A stretch of DNA of 64,000 bases from Sinohyriopsis cumingii. Its lineage: Eukaryota; Mollusca; Bivalvia; Unionida; Unionidae. How positions within the stretch are numbered: the stretch's first letter is position 1; every line of letters starts with the position of its first letter. Below are positions 16,492 through 25,683 of the stretch, one piece after another. Under the pieces are notes generated by a model. That model did no database searches. It saw nothing but the letters and a program-made list of their open reading frames with translations, and was not told where the DNA came from. The stretch is taken from assembly GCA_028554795.2 (NCBI GenBank), contig CM068831.1, positions 37,331,144 to 37,395,143 of the forward strand, written 5' to 3'. The translations under genes were made by a program, and so were the position numbers.

Positions 16492-16668
16492 GCCTAATAA
16501 ATATCGAATACATTGACAGATGCCCGATGGGGACGGTGGTGGGCAGCTCTGAGAAAATATTACTTAATAGTAAGAGGGTACGATTAGACCCAAAATATGC
16601 ACCTTGTATCAAAAGGTCGGTGGATATTGAGTAGCGTAGCCTTGAGTATATATAATTTTATCTTTCAG

Positions 16669-16939
16669 ACTCTAAAGTGCAAGTTCAATAAGGCGTATGT
16701 TGGCGCCACCGAAAATAGTTGTAAGGACATTCAAGGCGGGAGCGAACTGACCTTCAGAAGGCCGTAGCATCGGTAGGTCCCATCTCAGTTGCCATAGACG
16801 CCAGCCATACTTCTTTCCAGCTGTACAAGCGTGGAGTCTACAATGAGCCACAGTGTAACCCTCATGCTTTGGACCACGGAGTCCTAGCTGTAGGATACGG
16901 AACTCAGGGGGGTCAGGACTATTGGCTGGTTAAGAACAG
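16669..16939 (+). CDS. Cathepsin locus 1, exon 6 (frameshifted)
   Basis: Encodes the central mature domain including the catalytic His in [10 protein letters not shown] and the Asn in LVKN(S). It is 271 nt against 272 nt in locus 2. The missing base lies near 16745-16750, where locus 2 reads GAAACCGACCTT and this copy GAACTGACCTT. The shifted frame stops at 16765, before the His. Splice signals are intact (TCTTTCAG, GTCAGT). Confidence 0.85.
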
Positions 16940-17548
16940 GTCAGTCCGAATTATGTGTTGCCTTCTTGTGGCCTTTTATTGTCCTGCCTTTTCTACTTTT
17001 TGCCTGTATGATCGTCGATCCATTTGTACATATGCATATTTGTGTTGATTGCTTGTTTCGTTTCCTTTATTTGTTTTCCTGAGCTATTGGAAACGTTTGG
17101 CAAAAACTTGCAATTCTACCTGTCCGCGCGTGCCTTTTTGTAAAGAACAAAGATAATGTAAATTAAGTTTTATAATCATCTTATTTCGGTTTAAAAAATG
17201 ACTTTCGTCTTGTATATTATTCGAGTCATTTTACTACACGCTTAGCAATCTGTTTGAACGTAAAACTAAAAGCCTACGAATAACGTGGCTATAGGCTAGC
17301 GTCAGAATCGTGTCTTCATTAATTACCACAATCTGTTATCTCGGTGTCGGTGTCATGTGATATAATTGGTGTTGATTTGTTGAAATGCTTTAAAAATAAA
17401 TAAGACGTATGTACTATTTAAAATTGTATTTTAAACCATTGCCCGTAAAGTTATACATTGTTCAAAACAAGCCTCAATCATATTAAGATTTGTGAAGTGT
17501 TTTATTTGATGACACTGCACAACTGGCCGCAATAGAATAAGCATGTGA

Positions 17549-17630
17549 ACACACACACACACACACACACACGCGCTCGAACTACATACATACATACATA
17601 CATACATACATACATACATACATACATACA
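17549..17630. repeat. (AC)n and (CATA)n microsatellites
   Basis: An AC run at 17549-17572 is followed after a short GC-rich link by about 12 CATA units at 17584-17630, just upstream of exon 7 of cathepsin locus 1. Confidence 0.95.
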
Positions 17631-17692
17631 TAGGCATGTACTTCATAACAAATTGACTTATTTATGTAAATATTTATTTATTTATTTTGCAG

Positions 17693-17792
17693 CTGGGGTA
17701 CAAGTTGGGGTATGCAAGGTTACATCATGATGGCCAGAAACAAACACAACATGTAAGGCATCGCCACTAAATCTAGTTTCCCCACAGTTTAA
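17693..17792 (+). CDS. Cathepsin locus 1, exon 7 (early stop)
   Basis: Acceptor TATTTTGCAG. Encodes the C-terminal [18 protein letters not shown] segment. The codon that is TGT (Cys) in locus 2 reads TAA here at 17754, followed in frame by GIAT and SSFPTV and the ancestral TAA at 17790-17792. The lesion removes a disulfide Cys and the last 12 residues. Confidence 0.85.
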
Positions 17793-17976
17793 AATTGTTC
17801 ACTCAAGAAGGCCATTCGGTCTATTTTGTAAGATGTATTATTGTGTCGATGGTATAACTTTTGTTCAACGGAGAACTACATTTGTTTCTCGATCTGTCTG
17901 AGTGCATGTGCAAACATGATATGAAAAGCTCGGTTCTGCGATAAATTTATTTTTGTACGTATCCTTTTATACAGAT

Positions 17977-17982
17977 AATAAA
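17977..17982 (+). promoter_or_regulatory. Polyadenylation signal of locus 1
   Basis: AATAAA about 185 nt after the ancestral stop codon of cathepsin locus 1, the usual cleavage/polyadenylation hexamer. Confidence 0.55.
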
Positions 17983-18384
17983 CGTTTACAGATCAGTATG
18001 ATTCATTTTAATTTTCCAGTCTCTGAATTTAACAGTGACAATGCAAATTATTAAAACATGTAAGGTGATTTGCATTTTCCCATTCCAGGTATATAATCTA
18101 GTGAGCATATAAGAAAGGTTACTTACCAAGAAATTGTCTAGTTGTGGTTGTTGTTTTTACAAACGTTAGAATTGACATTATATTAGCTTACGTTTATCAT
18201 TCTGAATAAATGAGACAGTTCTATAACGTTGATATTACTATCATTAAAAAACGATACTAATTCCTGTACTATCATTCGAAACTTATTAATTTTTTTATAG
18301 TTTTTTTAATATCAAGGTAGACTAAGCCAAAATGTCAGACTAAGTTTGACTTTAAGATCTATTTTGTAGGCGCGTTATCTTACC

Positions 18385-19315
18385 CGTGTACGGTAGTCCA
18401 CTTATTGGGCAATCTTAGCCATGTAAGGATGTCCACTTCAAGGGGTATCTTAGTCATGTAAGGTAGTCCACTTCAAGGGCAATCTTAGCCATGTAAGGCA
18501 GTCCACTTCAAGGGGTACCTTGGTCATGTAAGGTAGTCCACTTCAAGAGCAATCTTAGCCATGTAAGGCAGTCCACTTCAAGGGGTATCTTAGTCATGTA
18601 AGGTAGTCCACTTCAAGGGCAATCTTAGCCATGTAAGGCAGTCCACTTCAAGGGGGTATCTTAGTCATGTAAGGTAGTCCACTTCAAGGGCAATCTAAGC
18701 CATGTAAGGCAGTCCACTTCAAGGGGGTGTCTTAGTCATGCAAGGTGGTCCACTTCAAGGGCAATCTTAGCCATGTAAGGCAGTCCACTTCAAGGGGTAT
18801 CTTACCCATGTACGGTAGTCCACTTCAAGGGCAATCTTAGCCATGTAAGGCATTCCACTTCAAGGGGTATCTTAGTCATGTAAGGTAGTCCACTTCAAGA
18901 GCAATCTAAGCCATGTAAGGCAGTCCACTTCAAGGGGGTGTCTTAGTCATGCAAGGTAGTCCACTTCAAGGGCAATCTTATCCATGTAAGGCAGTCCACT
19001 TCAAGGGGTATCATAGTCATGTAAGGTAGTCCACTTCAAGGGCAATCTTAGCCATGTAAGACAGTCCACTTCAAGGGGTATCTTAGTCATGTAAGGTAGT
19101 CCACTTCAAGGGCAATCTTAGCCATGTAAGGCAGTCCACTTCAAGGGGTATCTTAGTCATGTAAGGTAGTCCACTTCAATGGGTATCTTACCCATGTAAG
19201 GCAATCCACTGTAAGGGGTACTTTAGCCATGTAAGGCAGTCCACATCAAGGGATATCTTAGTCATGTAAGGCAGTCCACTTTAAGGGGTACATTAGCCAT
19301 GTAAGGCAGTCCACA
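18385..19315. repeat. Minisatellite, about 35-bp units in alternating pairs
   Basis: Roughly 27 units built on CATGTAAGG, then YAGTCCACTTCAAGGG, alternate between a form ending in GCAATCTTAGC and a form ending in GTATCTTAGT, giving a dimer of about 70 bp. The last units are more diverged. The array is interrupted by element A at 19,316 and resumes at 30,972. There are no unique spacers and no coding content. Confidence 0.92.
19311..19315. repeat. Target-site duplication, left (CCACA)
   Basis: CCACA directly precedes the AGCAGCAG start of the left terminal repeat of element A and recurs directly after its right end at 30972-30976. Polintons make 5-6-bp duplications. Confidence 0.75.
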
Positions 19316-19493
19316 AGCAGCAGAGAGGACGAATCCTACAACTTTGATAGGGTTCCAAATGCCGAACTAAGCCCTTTATGGAGGGTGAATCCTACAACGT
19401 TTAGAAGCCTCCAAACACCGAAATGATGCTTTATGTAAACGCAGTTGTCGCCGTCGTTGCTGCGTTTTGTTGTCGGCGCCCTCTCTGCTGCTT
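19316..19493 (+). repeat. Element A left terminal inverted repeat
   Basis: 178 bp, the inverted counterpart of 30794-30971. It begins AGCAGCAGAGAGG and ends CCTCTCTGCTGCTT, so the repeat is itself bounded by a 13-bp inverted repeat. Confidence 0.92.
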
Positions 19494-19543
19494 CCGTGAA
19501 AACCCAACCGAGGAAATAAATTGAAAATTACTTATACCAAATA

Positions 19544-20981
19544 ATGGTACACTCAGAATCTTACACAGCTAGACTAGCCAGGGAGCGAGAAGAAGCACTT
19601 AAAAAATATATCCCTGTGAAGGAAAAGTTTAAAAAGGATGTGCAATTACAACAACAAGCACAAGTTGAGTACGCAGCTGAGGCAAAAGAGTTATTTAAAC
19701 CTGTCACTGCAGTTACTGAAAAAGTTTTAACTGCTATTAGGGGACCAGAAGAAGGAAAAAGTCTTATTCAAGTATTAAGTGAAGAATCTGCTATGCACCC
19801 TGGTAGAAAAAAAAATGATTGATCTCAAAGCAAGATTTACTGAATAGGGTATAAAAAAAATTAAGGAACTTGAATTGACAGATGCCCACAGTAGGTATGA
19901 TTTTGGTGAGTTTGCTGCCGAAAGTTATCAACGCAAAGATCAAGTTTTAAAACCCGGGTATGTTAAAGGTGTAAAGAAAGATACTTGGGGTGATTGGTTG
20001 TATAAAATAGCTACAGATGACTATACTATAGATAGAGAAGATGTTGGTTATCCATTTTTTGCTCGTGGAATGGGAGACTATAATGAAGAACAGCGAGAAC
20101 AGCAAAAACAAGAAAAAATGGCGCGTCAGCAGCAACTGTAGAAAAAACGGGAACAGCAAAAAATAACACGAGAACAGCAAAAAATAATACAAAAACAGCG
20201 ACAACAAGAAAAAAAACAACAACAAAAAAGAAACTTCAACAAGACCCTTCGCCGTTGCAGGAGGACCTTTCACTTCCTCCGCCGTTGCAACAGACAGAGA
20301 AAAAACGACGAGGAAGGAAAAAAGCACCAGAAGGAATTATAGTACCACACGTAGACGTAGCTGATCTTCCGTCACCGACTTCACCTTCGGCTTTCTCATA
20401 TCCGGGCCCACAACTACTGTCTCCTTTGGCTTCTCCACCTTTGTCTACAAAACATACGGCCCCACAACAAGTATCACCTCCGTCTCTGACTTCCCCCATT
20501 GCCCCAACTCTGCCAGAATCACTTAAACAAATTTCTGCACGCGAGTTTTTTTACTAGTGGCGCTCTTAAACTTATTAATAAGCGTGACAAATTAGTCGAA
20601 GTAGCTGCACGTGGTTATGCCAAAGATTATCTAGCCCCTGAGTATGCTGATAAGATACCTCTTGATTCTTGGGTTGATATATTATATCTTGCTTCTACAG
20701 ATTTACCAGCATCAATATACCCAGAAAGAAAAACTCCCGGTTATCTACAATTTGTAGAGGATGTAAACAACTATAAATCAGGCAGTGGTTTTACTTGTCC
20801 TGATAATATTTTCAATGATGTGTCGCGGTTAGAAGTTCTCAAAGGAGGAAGACGTGCTGGAAACAACTCACCGGAAATAATTAATGAAGCCGCTGATATT
20901 TGTCGGCGATTATTTCAGGGTGGTATTATGGATGCTCACGTGTATCAAGAATTTGTTGATGAACTTGTTGATAGTGACTAA
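19544..20981 (+). pseudogene. Element A: unknown left-end ORF, fragmented
   Basis: This reading region starts 50 bp inside the left terminal repeat. From ATG 19544 it encodes a charged, helical, Lys/Glu-rich N-terminus, then a segment with aromatic and Asp-rich blocks, a long Gln/Lys-rich stretch, a Pro-rich linker (about 20,260-20,540) and a folded-looking C-terminal part ending at 20981. It is broken by a frameshift near the nine-A run at 19807-19815, a TAG at 20139-20141, a frameshift in 20,160-20,255 and another near the seven-T run at 20546-20552. Position next to capsid genes suggests a structural or assembly role, but I recognise no family. It may be one gene or two. Confidence 0.6.
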
Positions 20982-21020
20982 AGTCACAACGATTAGATAC
21001 ATGACAACAAATAACATAAT

Positions 21021-21446
21021 ATGGTTATGTACAACAGTCACTACACACCCTTGCAGGTTAGAGCAGTAAACTCACGATTACCAATTTATAACGCAACCTA
21101 CGGAGATGGACTTGGCGATGTAACTCAAAAATTATTTGCGGGGTTAGCACCAAAATTGGGCCCTCTTGCAAAACAATTATCAATGAAAGCCATTAATGTT
21201 GTTGGTGAAAAAGCTCCTAGTGCAATTGTTGGCGCTGCTGGCAAAGCACTCTCAGCAATCAAAGAAAGATTAGCGCGACTAATGAAACGCAAACCGGTAA
21301 AATTATCAAGTACCGAAACCATGCCGGCGGAGGTCAGTAAAATAATAAATCAGGCTGCAAATCAAAAACTAGCGGCGCTGGAATCTGACGCGCAAAGAAA
21401 TATCACAGCAAATTTAATAGCAGGAAGCGGACTGTCATCCATTTGA
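21021..21446 (+). CDS. Element A: small minor virion-like protein
   Basis: An intact 141-residue frame lies directly before the capsid gene. It has a Tyr-rich N-terminus, a Gly-containing stretch (GDGLGDVTQKLF), an amphipathic Ala/Lys-rich middle and basic patches (RLARLMKRK). Size, basic amphipathic character and location recall minor capsid or cement proteins such as adenovirus pVI or pX. That is an analogy from context and not a motif match. The true start may be slightly downstream. Confidence 0.6.
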   Translation: MVMYNSHYTPLQVRAVNSRLPIYNATYGDGLGDVTQKLFAGLAPKLGPLAKQLSMKAINVVGEKAPSAIVGAAGKALSAIKERLARLMKRKPVKLSSTETMPAEVSKIINQAANQKLAALESDAQRNITANLIAGSGLSSI

Positions 21447-21467
21447 AATTGCACGCAATAGTATAAA

Positions 21468-22937
21468 ATGTTCAAATCCATATCCGATATAGCATTTGAT
21501 ATAGATGCGCCGGTTCCTAGAGATAGATCAGTGAGTGATTATCAATTTATTCCTACGATGCACGAGAGCCAAATCAGCGAGGGCGTATTGAACTTCAAGT
21601 TCACGATACAAGTAGATATTTTCTGCCATCTGAGGCGTTTATTGAAGTAGAAGGCAATCTTATAAAGGCGGATGGTAATAACTACGATCCCAATGTCCGA
21701 GATGGTTTTGTTAACAACGGAATTATGGCATTGTTTAGCAGCGCCACATATATGATTGATGGAAAAAATATCGAATCGATTCAGAATGATGTCGATGTTG
21801 CTACAACAATAATTGGTCTAGCGAGATATTCTGACGACATTACAAGATCATCTGGTCCATCAGTGATGTTTGCCAAAGATATTACCGACAACGCCGATCA
21901 TATTCAGTATATTAATTTACGAACACCACGAAATACTGCATCTGATCCACAGCCAGCTGGTCCTGAATACGAAGCTAGACCAGCTGATGTATTTGACGTT
22001 ATAAAAGGTATTAGCGCGACTCACAACTTGGGATTTGCAACACGCCGAGCAATGCTGTCAGGAGATACTAGAAATTTTTCGTACGCGATTCCACTCTCTC
22101 ACATCTTCGGATTTTGCAGGGATGTTAGAAGGATCATTTTTGGAGCTAAACCCACAGTTGTGCTTCAAAGAAAAGCCGACGACAATGATGCGATCTGGCG
22201 AGGAGCTGGTGTTGTTAATAATGATCCTGCTGCTGATGCTGCTCTTGCTGGTAAAGTAAACATAACAAAACTCTCATTGTGGATGCCGGTATTAACTCCA
22301 TCGGTCACAGAAGAACCCGACTGCTCTCTTTTATGAATCAAGGCGGTAAATCATTGCTATCGTGGCTTACAGTAACCACGGACGCCATCCAGAGTCAAGT
22401 CAGGGATGTGTTTACTTGGCATATAGCATCACAACAAGGAGTTTCTGCACCACGACATATTTTTATTGTGCTGCAGGATGTTAGTCGGACGGGTAATCAA
22501 AAAAGTCTCATGTGATATTTGACAAACTTGACGTTACTGAGGTTTCGTTGAGAATAAACTGCCAACAAGAACCATCCGAAGATATATCATTACGTTTTGC
22601 AAATAATCATGTGGCGCGCGCATATCATCGCTGGCTGACATTCTTGTCACGTAACACAAATATAGATACTGGGACGCAAATATCGCAGTTTGATTTTACA
22701 AATTTGTATCCGATTTATTACTTTTCGCTGGAGCATCTTGATTTATCCAAGCAGTCTGTTGTTGATATTCACTTCCGAGCTCGTGTCGGCACCCTACCAG
22801 TTCCCGATCCTGTTGGTGCGGCAGGTGTTAACGGTCCCTACAGAGCAATCGCGGTCATTCTCAGCGATAAAGCAATGTTGCTTGAAGGCATTAGTGGTCG
22901 AATGAGAATCGTTGATGCGCCAGTAGAAAACATGTAG
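21468..22937 (+). pseudogene. Element A: major capsid protein (double jelly-roll type), frameshifted
   Basis: Starts at ATG 21468, 21 bp after the preceding stop, and ends at 22937, about 490 codons, a typical size for Polinton/adintovirus major capsid proteins. Recognisable blocks include FIEVEGNLIKADG and MALFSSATYMIDGKNIESI near the N-terminus, then LLSWLTVTT and RHIFIVLQD, and NHVARAYHRWL in the C-terminal half. Three frameshifts break it, near 21,575, near 22,300 and near 22,505. The protein would form the icosahedral shell. Assignment rests on these blocks, length and its place just before the protease. Confidence 0.75.
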
Positions 22938-22983
22938 TTTTCCGAAAACATGTAGACAATTAGATCAATCTCATATTAAATAA

Positions 22984-23871
22984 ATGTCATACAGTCACGT
23001 TAATGTCACTCTGACTCCTGGTCAGGCTAAGAAATTACAATCAAAAAACGCGAGCACATGTGGGACAACGATAACACTAAAAAATGATCAGATTACTGGC
23101 GGTCCAAACAAGCTATCGCTGACTAAAACACAACTTAACCATTTCAATAATGCAAAACAAGCAAAAACTGGAGTTCGACTTGATTTTTCTCCAGCAGCGG
23201 TCAAGAATATGGTTAAAACCGGCGGTATCTTTCCTCCTCTAGCAGCAATACCAGCACTGATAGCTGCTGCTGCTCCCGCAGTCGCAAAAGCAGCCGCGTT
23301 AGGAGCTGTTGGAACCGCTGCTGGAATGGCACTAAAGAAAGCCACTGGAAAAGGATACAAAAAAAGTACGCGGGCTAAGACTTCCAGGAACTCCACCCTC
23401 ATGGTACCCAAAACGGTTCTAGATATCACACCGATGTCAAATTTTGATTTACTCGATGCTGTTAGACAATTAAATATAAAATTTTTTAGAGGCGTCTTTA
23501 TTAGAGATCAGCTGCCACAACAACCGAATAATCCAGATACCGGAATTATTAATCTTGATAACAGTAACGGTAAAGGAACTCATTGGGTTGCTTACGCGAT
23601 CGATCCACGTGGAATTATCTATTTTGATTCGTATGGGTTAGCACCGCCAGTTGAATTTCTAAAATATACAAAAGACATCCCCCTGACTTTGTCAGGGTCA
23701 AAGACAAAAGTTTGGTACTCAACGCTGCCAACACAAACACTGACCGATCCTCCGATATGTGGTCGTGAAGTATTAAATGTCTCTGATGCGATATCAGCGT
23801 CAACCAAACCACCTCACAAAGTTGTGCACGAGTATACCACGGGTCGATTTAAACAGTTTCCTATTAAATAA
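22984..23871 (+). CDS. Element A: adenain-like cysteine protease with basic/hydrophobic N-terminal arm
   Basis: Intact, 295 residues. The C-terminal half (about 140-295) fits the C5/adenain family: His200 in KGTHWVAYAID, Asp215 in YFDSYG, Gln251 and Cys259 in DPPICG, in the order expected for the His-acid-Gln-Cys active site. This enzyme matures virion proteins. The N-terminal 140 residues are unlike adenain: an N-terminal region with a KTGGIFPPL block, an Ala-rich hydrophobic segment (about 85-118) and a Lys/Arg-rich linker, suggestive of a fused minor capsid or membrane-active peptide. Its stop overlaps the next start as TAATG. A 17-bp palindrome lies in the gene at 23681-23697. Confidence 0.82.
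   Translation: MSYSHVNVTLTPGQAKKLQSKNASTCGTTITLKNDQITGGPNKLSLTKTQLNHFNNAKQAKTGVRLDFSPAAVKNMVKTGGIFPPLAAIPALIAAAAPAVAKAAALGAVGTAAGMALKKATGKGYKKSTRAKTSRNSTLMVPKTVLDITPMSNFDLLDAVRQLNIKFFRGVFIRDQLPQQPNNPDTGIINLDNSNGKGTHWVAYAIDPRGIIYFDSYGLAPPVEFLKYTKDIPLTLSGSKTKVWYSTLPTQTLTDPPICGREVLNVSDAISASTKPPHKVVHEYTTGRFKQFPIK
23681..23697. repeat. Palindrome CCCTGAC-TTT-GTCAGGG
   Basis: Perfect 7-bp arms around TTT, within the protease gene. It encodes Leu-Thr-Leu-Ser-Gly. Confidence 0.85.
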
Positions 23872-24893
23872 TGGTTGATATTTACGGAAGATCTCTTCTT
23901 AACAGAAAAGTGAAGCGCGCTGATATAGATTTATCAAAATATGCAACCAAAGATGAAATCGATAATCTTTTAAGTCTAACTGGGATAGACCCAGATGAGG
24001 TTGTTATTTTTCAGGACCGACACGGAAAACTAAAAACCAGTGATATTAAATGGCATGAAATAATTCGTACGGTTATTGGAGCCACTCCGGGTAACATCCC
24101 TGTGTTCACTGATAGCGGAAAAATCAGAGATTCGCTGATATCAATTGTGGCGCTGAGAGATGATACGCAAAAAGCTGCAGGGGAACGTGTAAAAAAGACC
24201 GGTGATACAATGACAGGTGAACTCAGCATGAAGGGAAACAAAATACTGGTTTTGAGAGATCCAACATCCCCGGAAGATGTCGCAAACAAACAATATGTTG
24301 ACCCAAGCGCTAGCGCCATTGACGGTAAACTAACCACGTTGCGGGCCGAGTATGATGTTCATGTAAACGCGTTTGCAAGACTTCGAAGAAACTTTCAAAA
24401 AACCGATGATGCCACGGATAAGTTCTTTGGAACTCCTCCCGTCATCGACATGAAACTTTCTGATATCAAGACCAACATTGACACGATCAAACAAACACAG
24501 CAAGATATCGTAAGCGGGATTCCTGAGATCGTTAACAAAACCAGTTTGATTAAAATCCCATCTGGAGTAACTGCCGGGCATATTACCAACATAGTATACA
24601 CAGTATCATCTGGATTTGCAACATGGTCTAAACAAAACAACACTATCAAATATACAGCAACAGTCACTGGAGTGTATAGACTATCTGTGTTCAGTGCCGC
24701 TAAATTTGAAATCTTCACAACGTATCCCTGGAGACATTCCACTGACAAGTTTTCCGGGGTTGTAACTATTATATTAAACAAGGGAACCGAAGAAACATTT
24801 ACACTGGAATCCGCCGGCAAGAAATTAACCGCAACATCCTACTGGTGGTATTTGGAATTTGTAGCTGAAACGCCTCAATTGGTTACTGCGTAA
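23871..24893 (+). CDS. Element A: fibre/spike-like protein with phage tail-fibre motif
   Basis: Intact, 340 residues, its ATG overlapping the protease stop by one base. Residues about 100-145 contain GDTMTGELSMKGNKI followed by LRDPTSPEDVANKQYVD, a motif I know from phage tail fibres and from fibre-like proteins of Polinton-type elements. A helical, coiled-coil-like stretch follows, then a beta-rich C-terminal domain of about 110 residues (repeated SGF, TGVYRLSV, TFTLESAG), consistent with a trimeric fibre ending in a receptor-binding or jelly-roll head. The function as a vertex spike is inferred. Confidence 0.65.
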   Translation: MVDIYGRSLLNRKVKRADIDLSKYATKDEIDNLLSLTGIDPDEVVIFQDRHGKLKTSDIKWHEIIRTVIGATPGNIPVFTDSGKIRDSLISIVALRDDTQKAAGERVKKTGDTMTGELSMKGNKILVLRDPTSPEDVANKQYVDPSASAIDGKLTTLRAEYDVHVNAFARLRRNFQKTDDATDKFFGTPPVIDMKLSDIKTNIDTIKQTQQDIVSGIPEIVNKTSLIKIPSGVTAGHITNIVYTVSSGFATWSKQNNTIKYTATVTGVYRLSVFSAAKFEIFTTYPWRHSTDKFSGVVTIILNKGTEETFTLESAGKKLTATSYWWYLEFVAETPQLVTA

Positions 24894-24902
24894 AATAATA
24901 AA

Positions 24903-25449
24903 ATGGCATTAAAAAATAAGTCATCATCAATGACAACACTGGATGCGCAACAATACAGACATGATCAAGTACGCGAGTGGCAGTCAGAGTTAAAAATAAT
25001 ATTAACGAATGCACAATAAAAGTAAAAAATACAAGCGGCGTGTAATCATCCTAGACACAATAGTGTATTCGGTATCCACGATAGTTGCACCTACGGGGGT
25101 ATTATTATCAGCGCTTACACCAGTGACAACTGCAATCGCGGTCACAATTACGGTTTCAACATCAACGACAATTGCAGGAGTTGCTAATATTATCGCGAAA
25201 AAAATATCTTCCTGCGCGCTAACAAAATTGCACGAGTATGAAAAGTTAAACAATGCTGCCACGAGCGCCTACTCGAAATTGTTGTCGTTGATATCAAGTC
25301 TCGACGATACAACAATATCAGATTCCGAATTCGCGCAAATAGCAAAGATGTATGAAGACTACACCCAGAGTACAAAGTACTTCGATTTGAAGCGACAAAA
25401 GATAAATAACAATGTCAGCGACATCGTCAGAAATATTTTTTCAGAATAA
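24903..25449 (+). pseudogene. Element A: two-helix membrane protein, frameshifted
   Basis: From ATG 24903 a polar N-terminal segment (LDAQQYRHDQVREWQSEL) leads to a frameshift near 25,005. The other frame then runs to TAA 25447-25449. It encodes a basic KKYKRR patch, two hydrophobic Thr/Val/Ala-rich stretches likely to be membrane helices, and a C-terminal helical region (TISDSEFAQIAKMYEDY). I recognise this pattern from uncharacterised proteins of invertebrate Polinton-like elements. Function is unknown. Confidence 0.6.
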
Positions 25450-25670
25450 AATTTATTGTGCAAGCAGATTCCGATACGTGGATTATCCGTGATAAAAATG
25501 ACCCTGTCCTTGCTAATGAAAAAAACGTTCTGTTAAGTAAAGATTCCAAACCAGGAATGTTGACTGGGATTGATAAACCATATTAAGCTCGAGCGTATCC
25601 TGTGACCGCGGTCATTTATGGAATCTATCCGATAAAAAAACCAAAAATCAATAAACTCACCCGAATGAGA

Positions 25671-25683
25671 TTGACAAAGTCAA
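25671..25683. repeat. Palindrome TTGAC-AAA-GTCAA
   Basis: Perfect 5-bp arms around AAA, in the polymerase gene of element A. It encodes Leu-Thr-Lys-Ser and lies at the same site as 41257-41270 in element B. Confidence 0.85.

Noticed and set aside
18385..19315. Regular 35-bp periodicity resembling a CRISPR array
   Set aside because: There are no unique spacers: the whole unit repeats with alternating variants, and the context is an animal genome. It is a minisatellite.
20236..20499. Reverse-strand Cys/Gly-rich frame within element A
   Set aside because: It is the shadow of the Gln/Pro-rich part of the left-end ORF, whose codons give a complementary low-complexity frame.
24395..24820. Reverse-strand frame of 141 codons inside the fibre gene
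   Set aside because: It lies opposite a continuous, motif-bearing forward gene and shows no family features. I treat it as a shadow frame.
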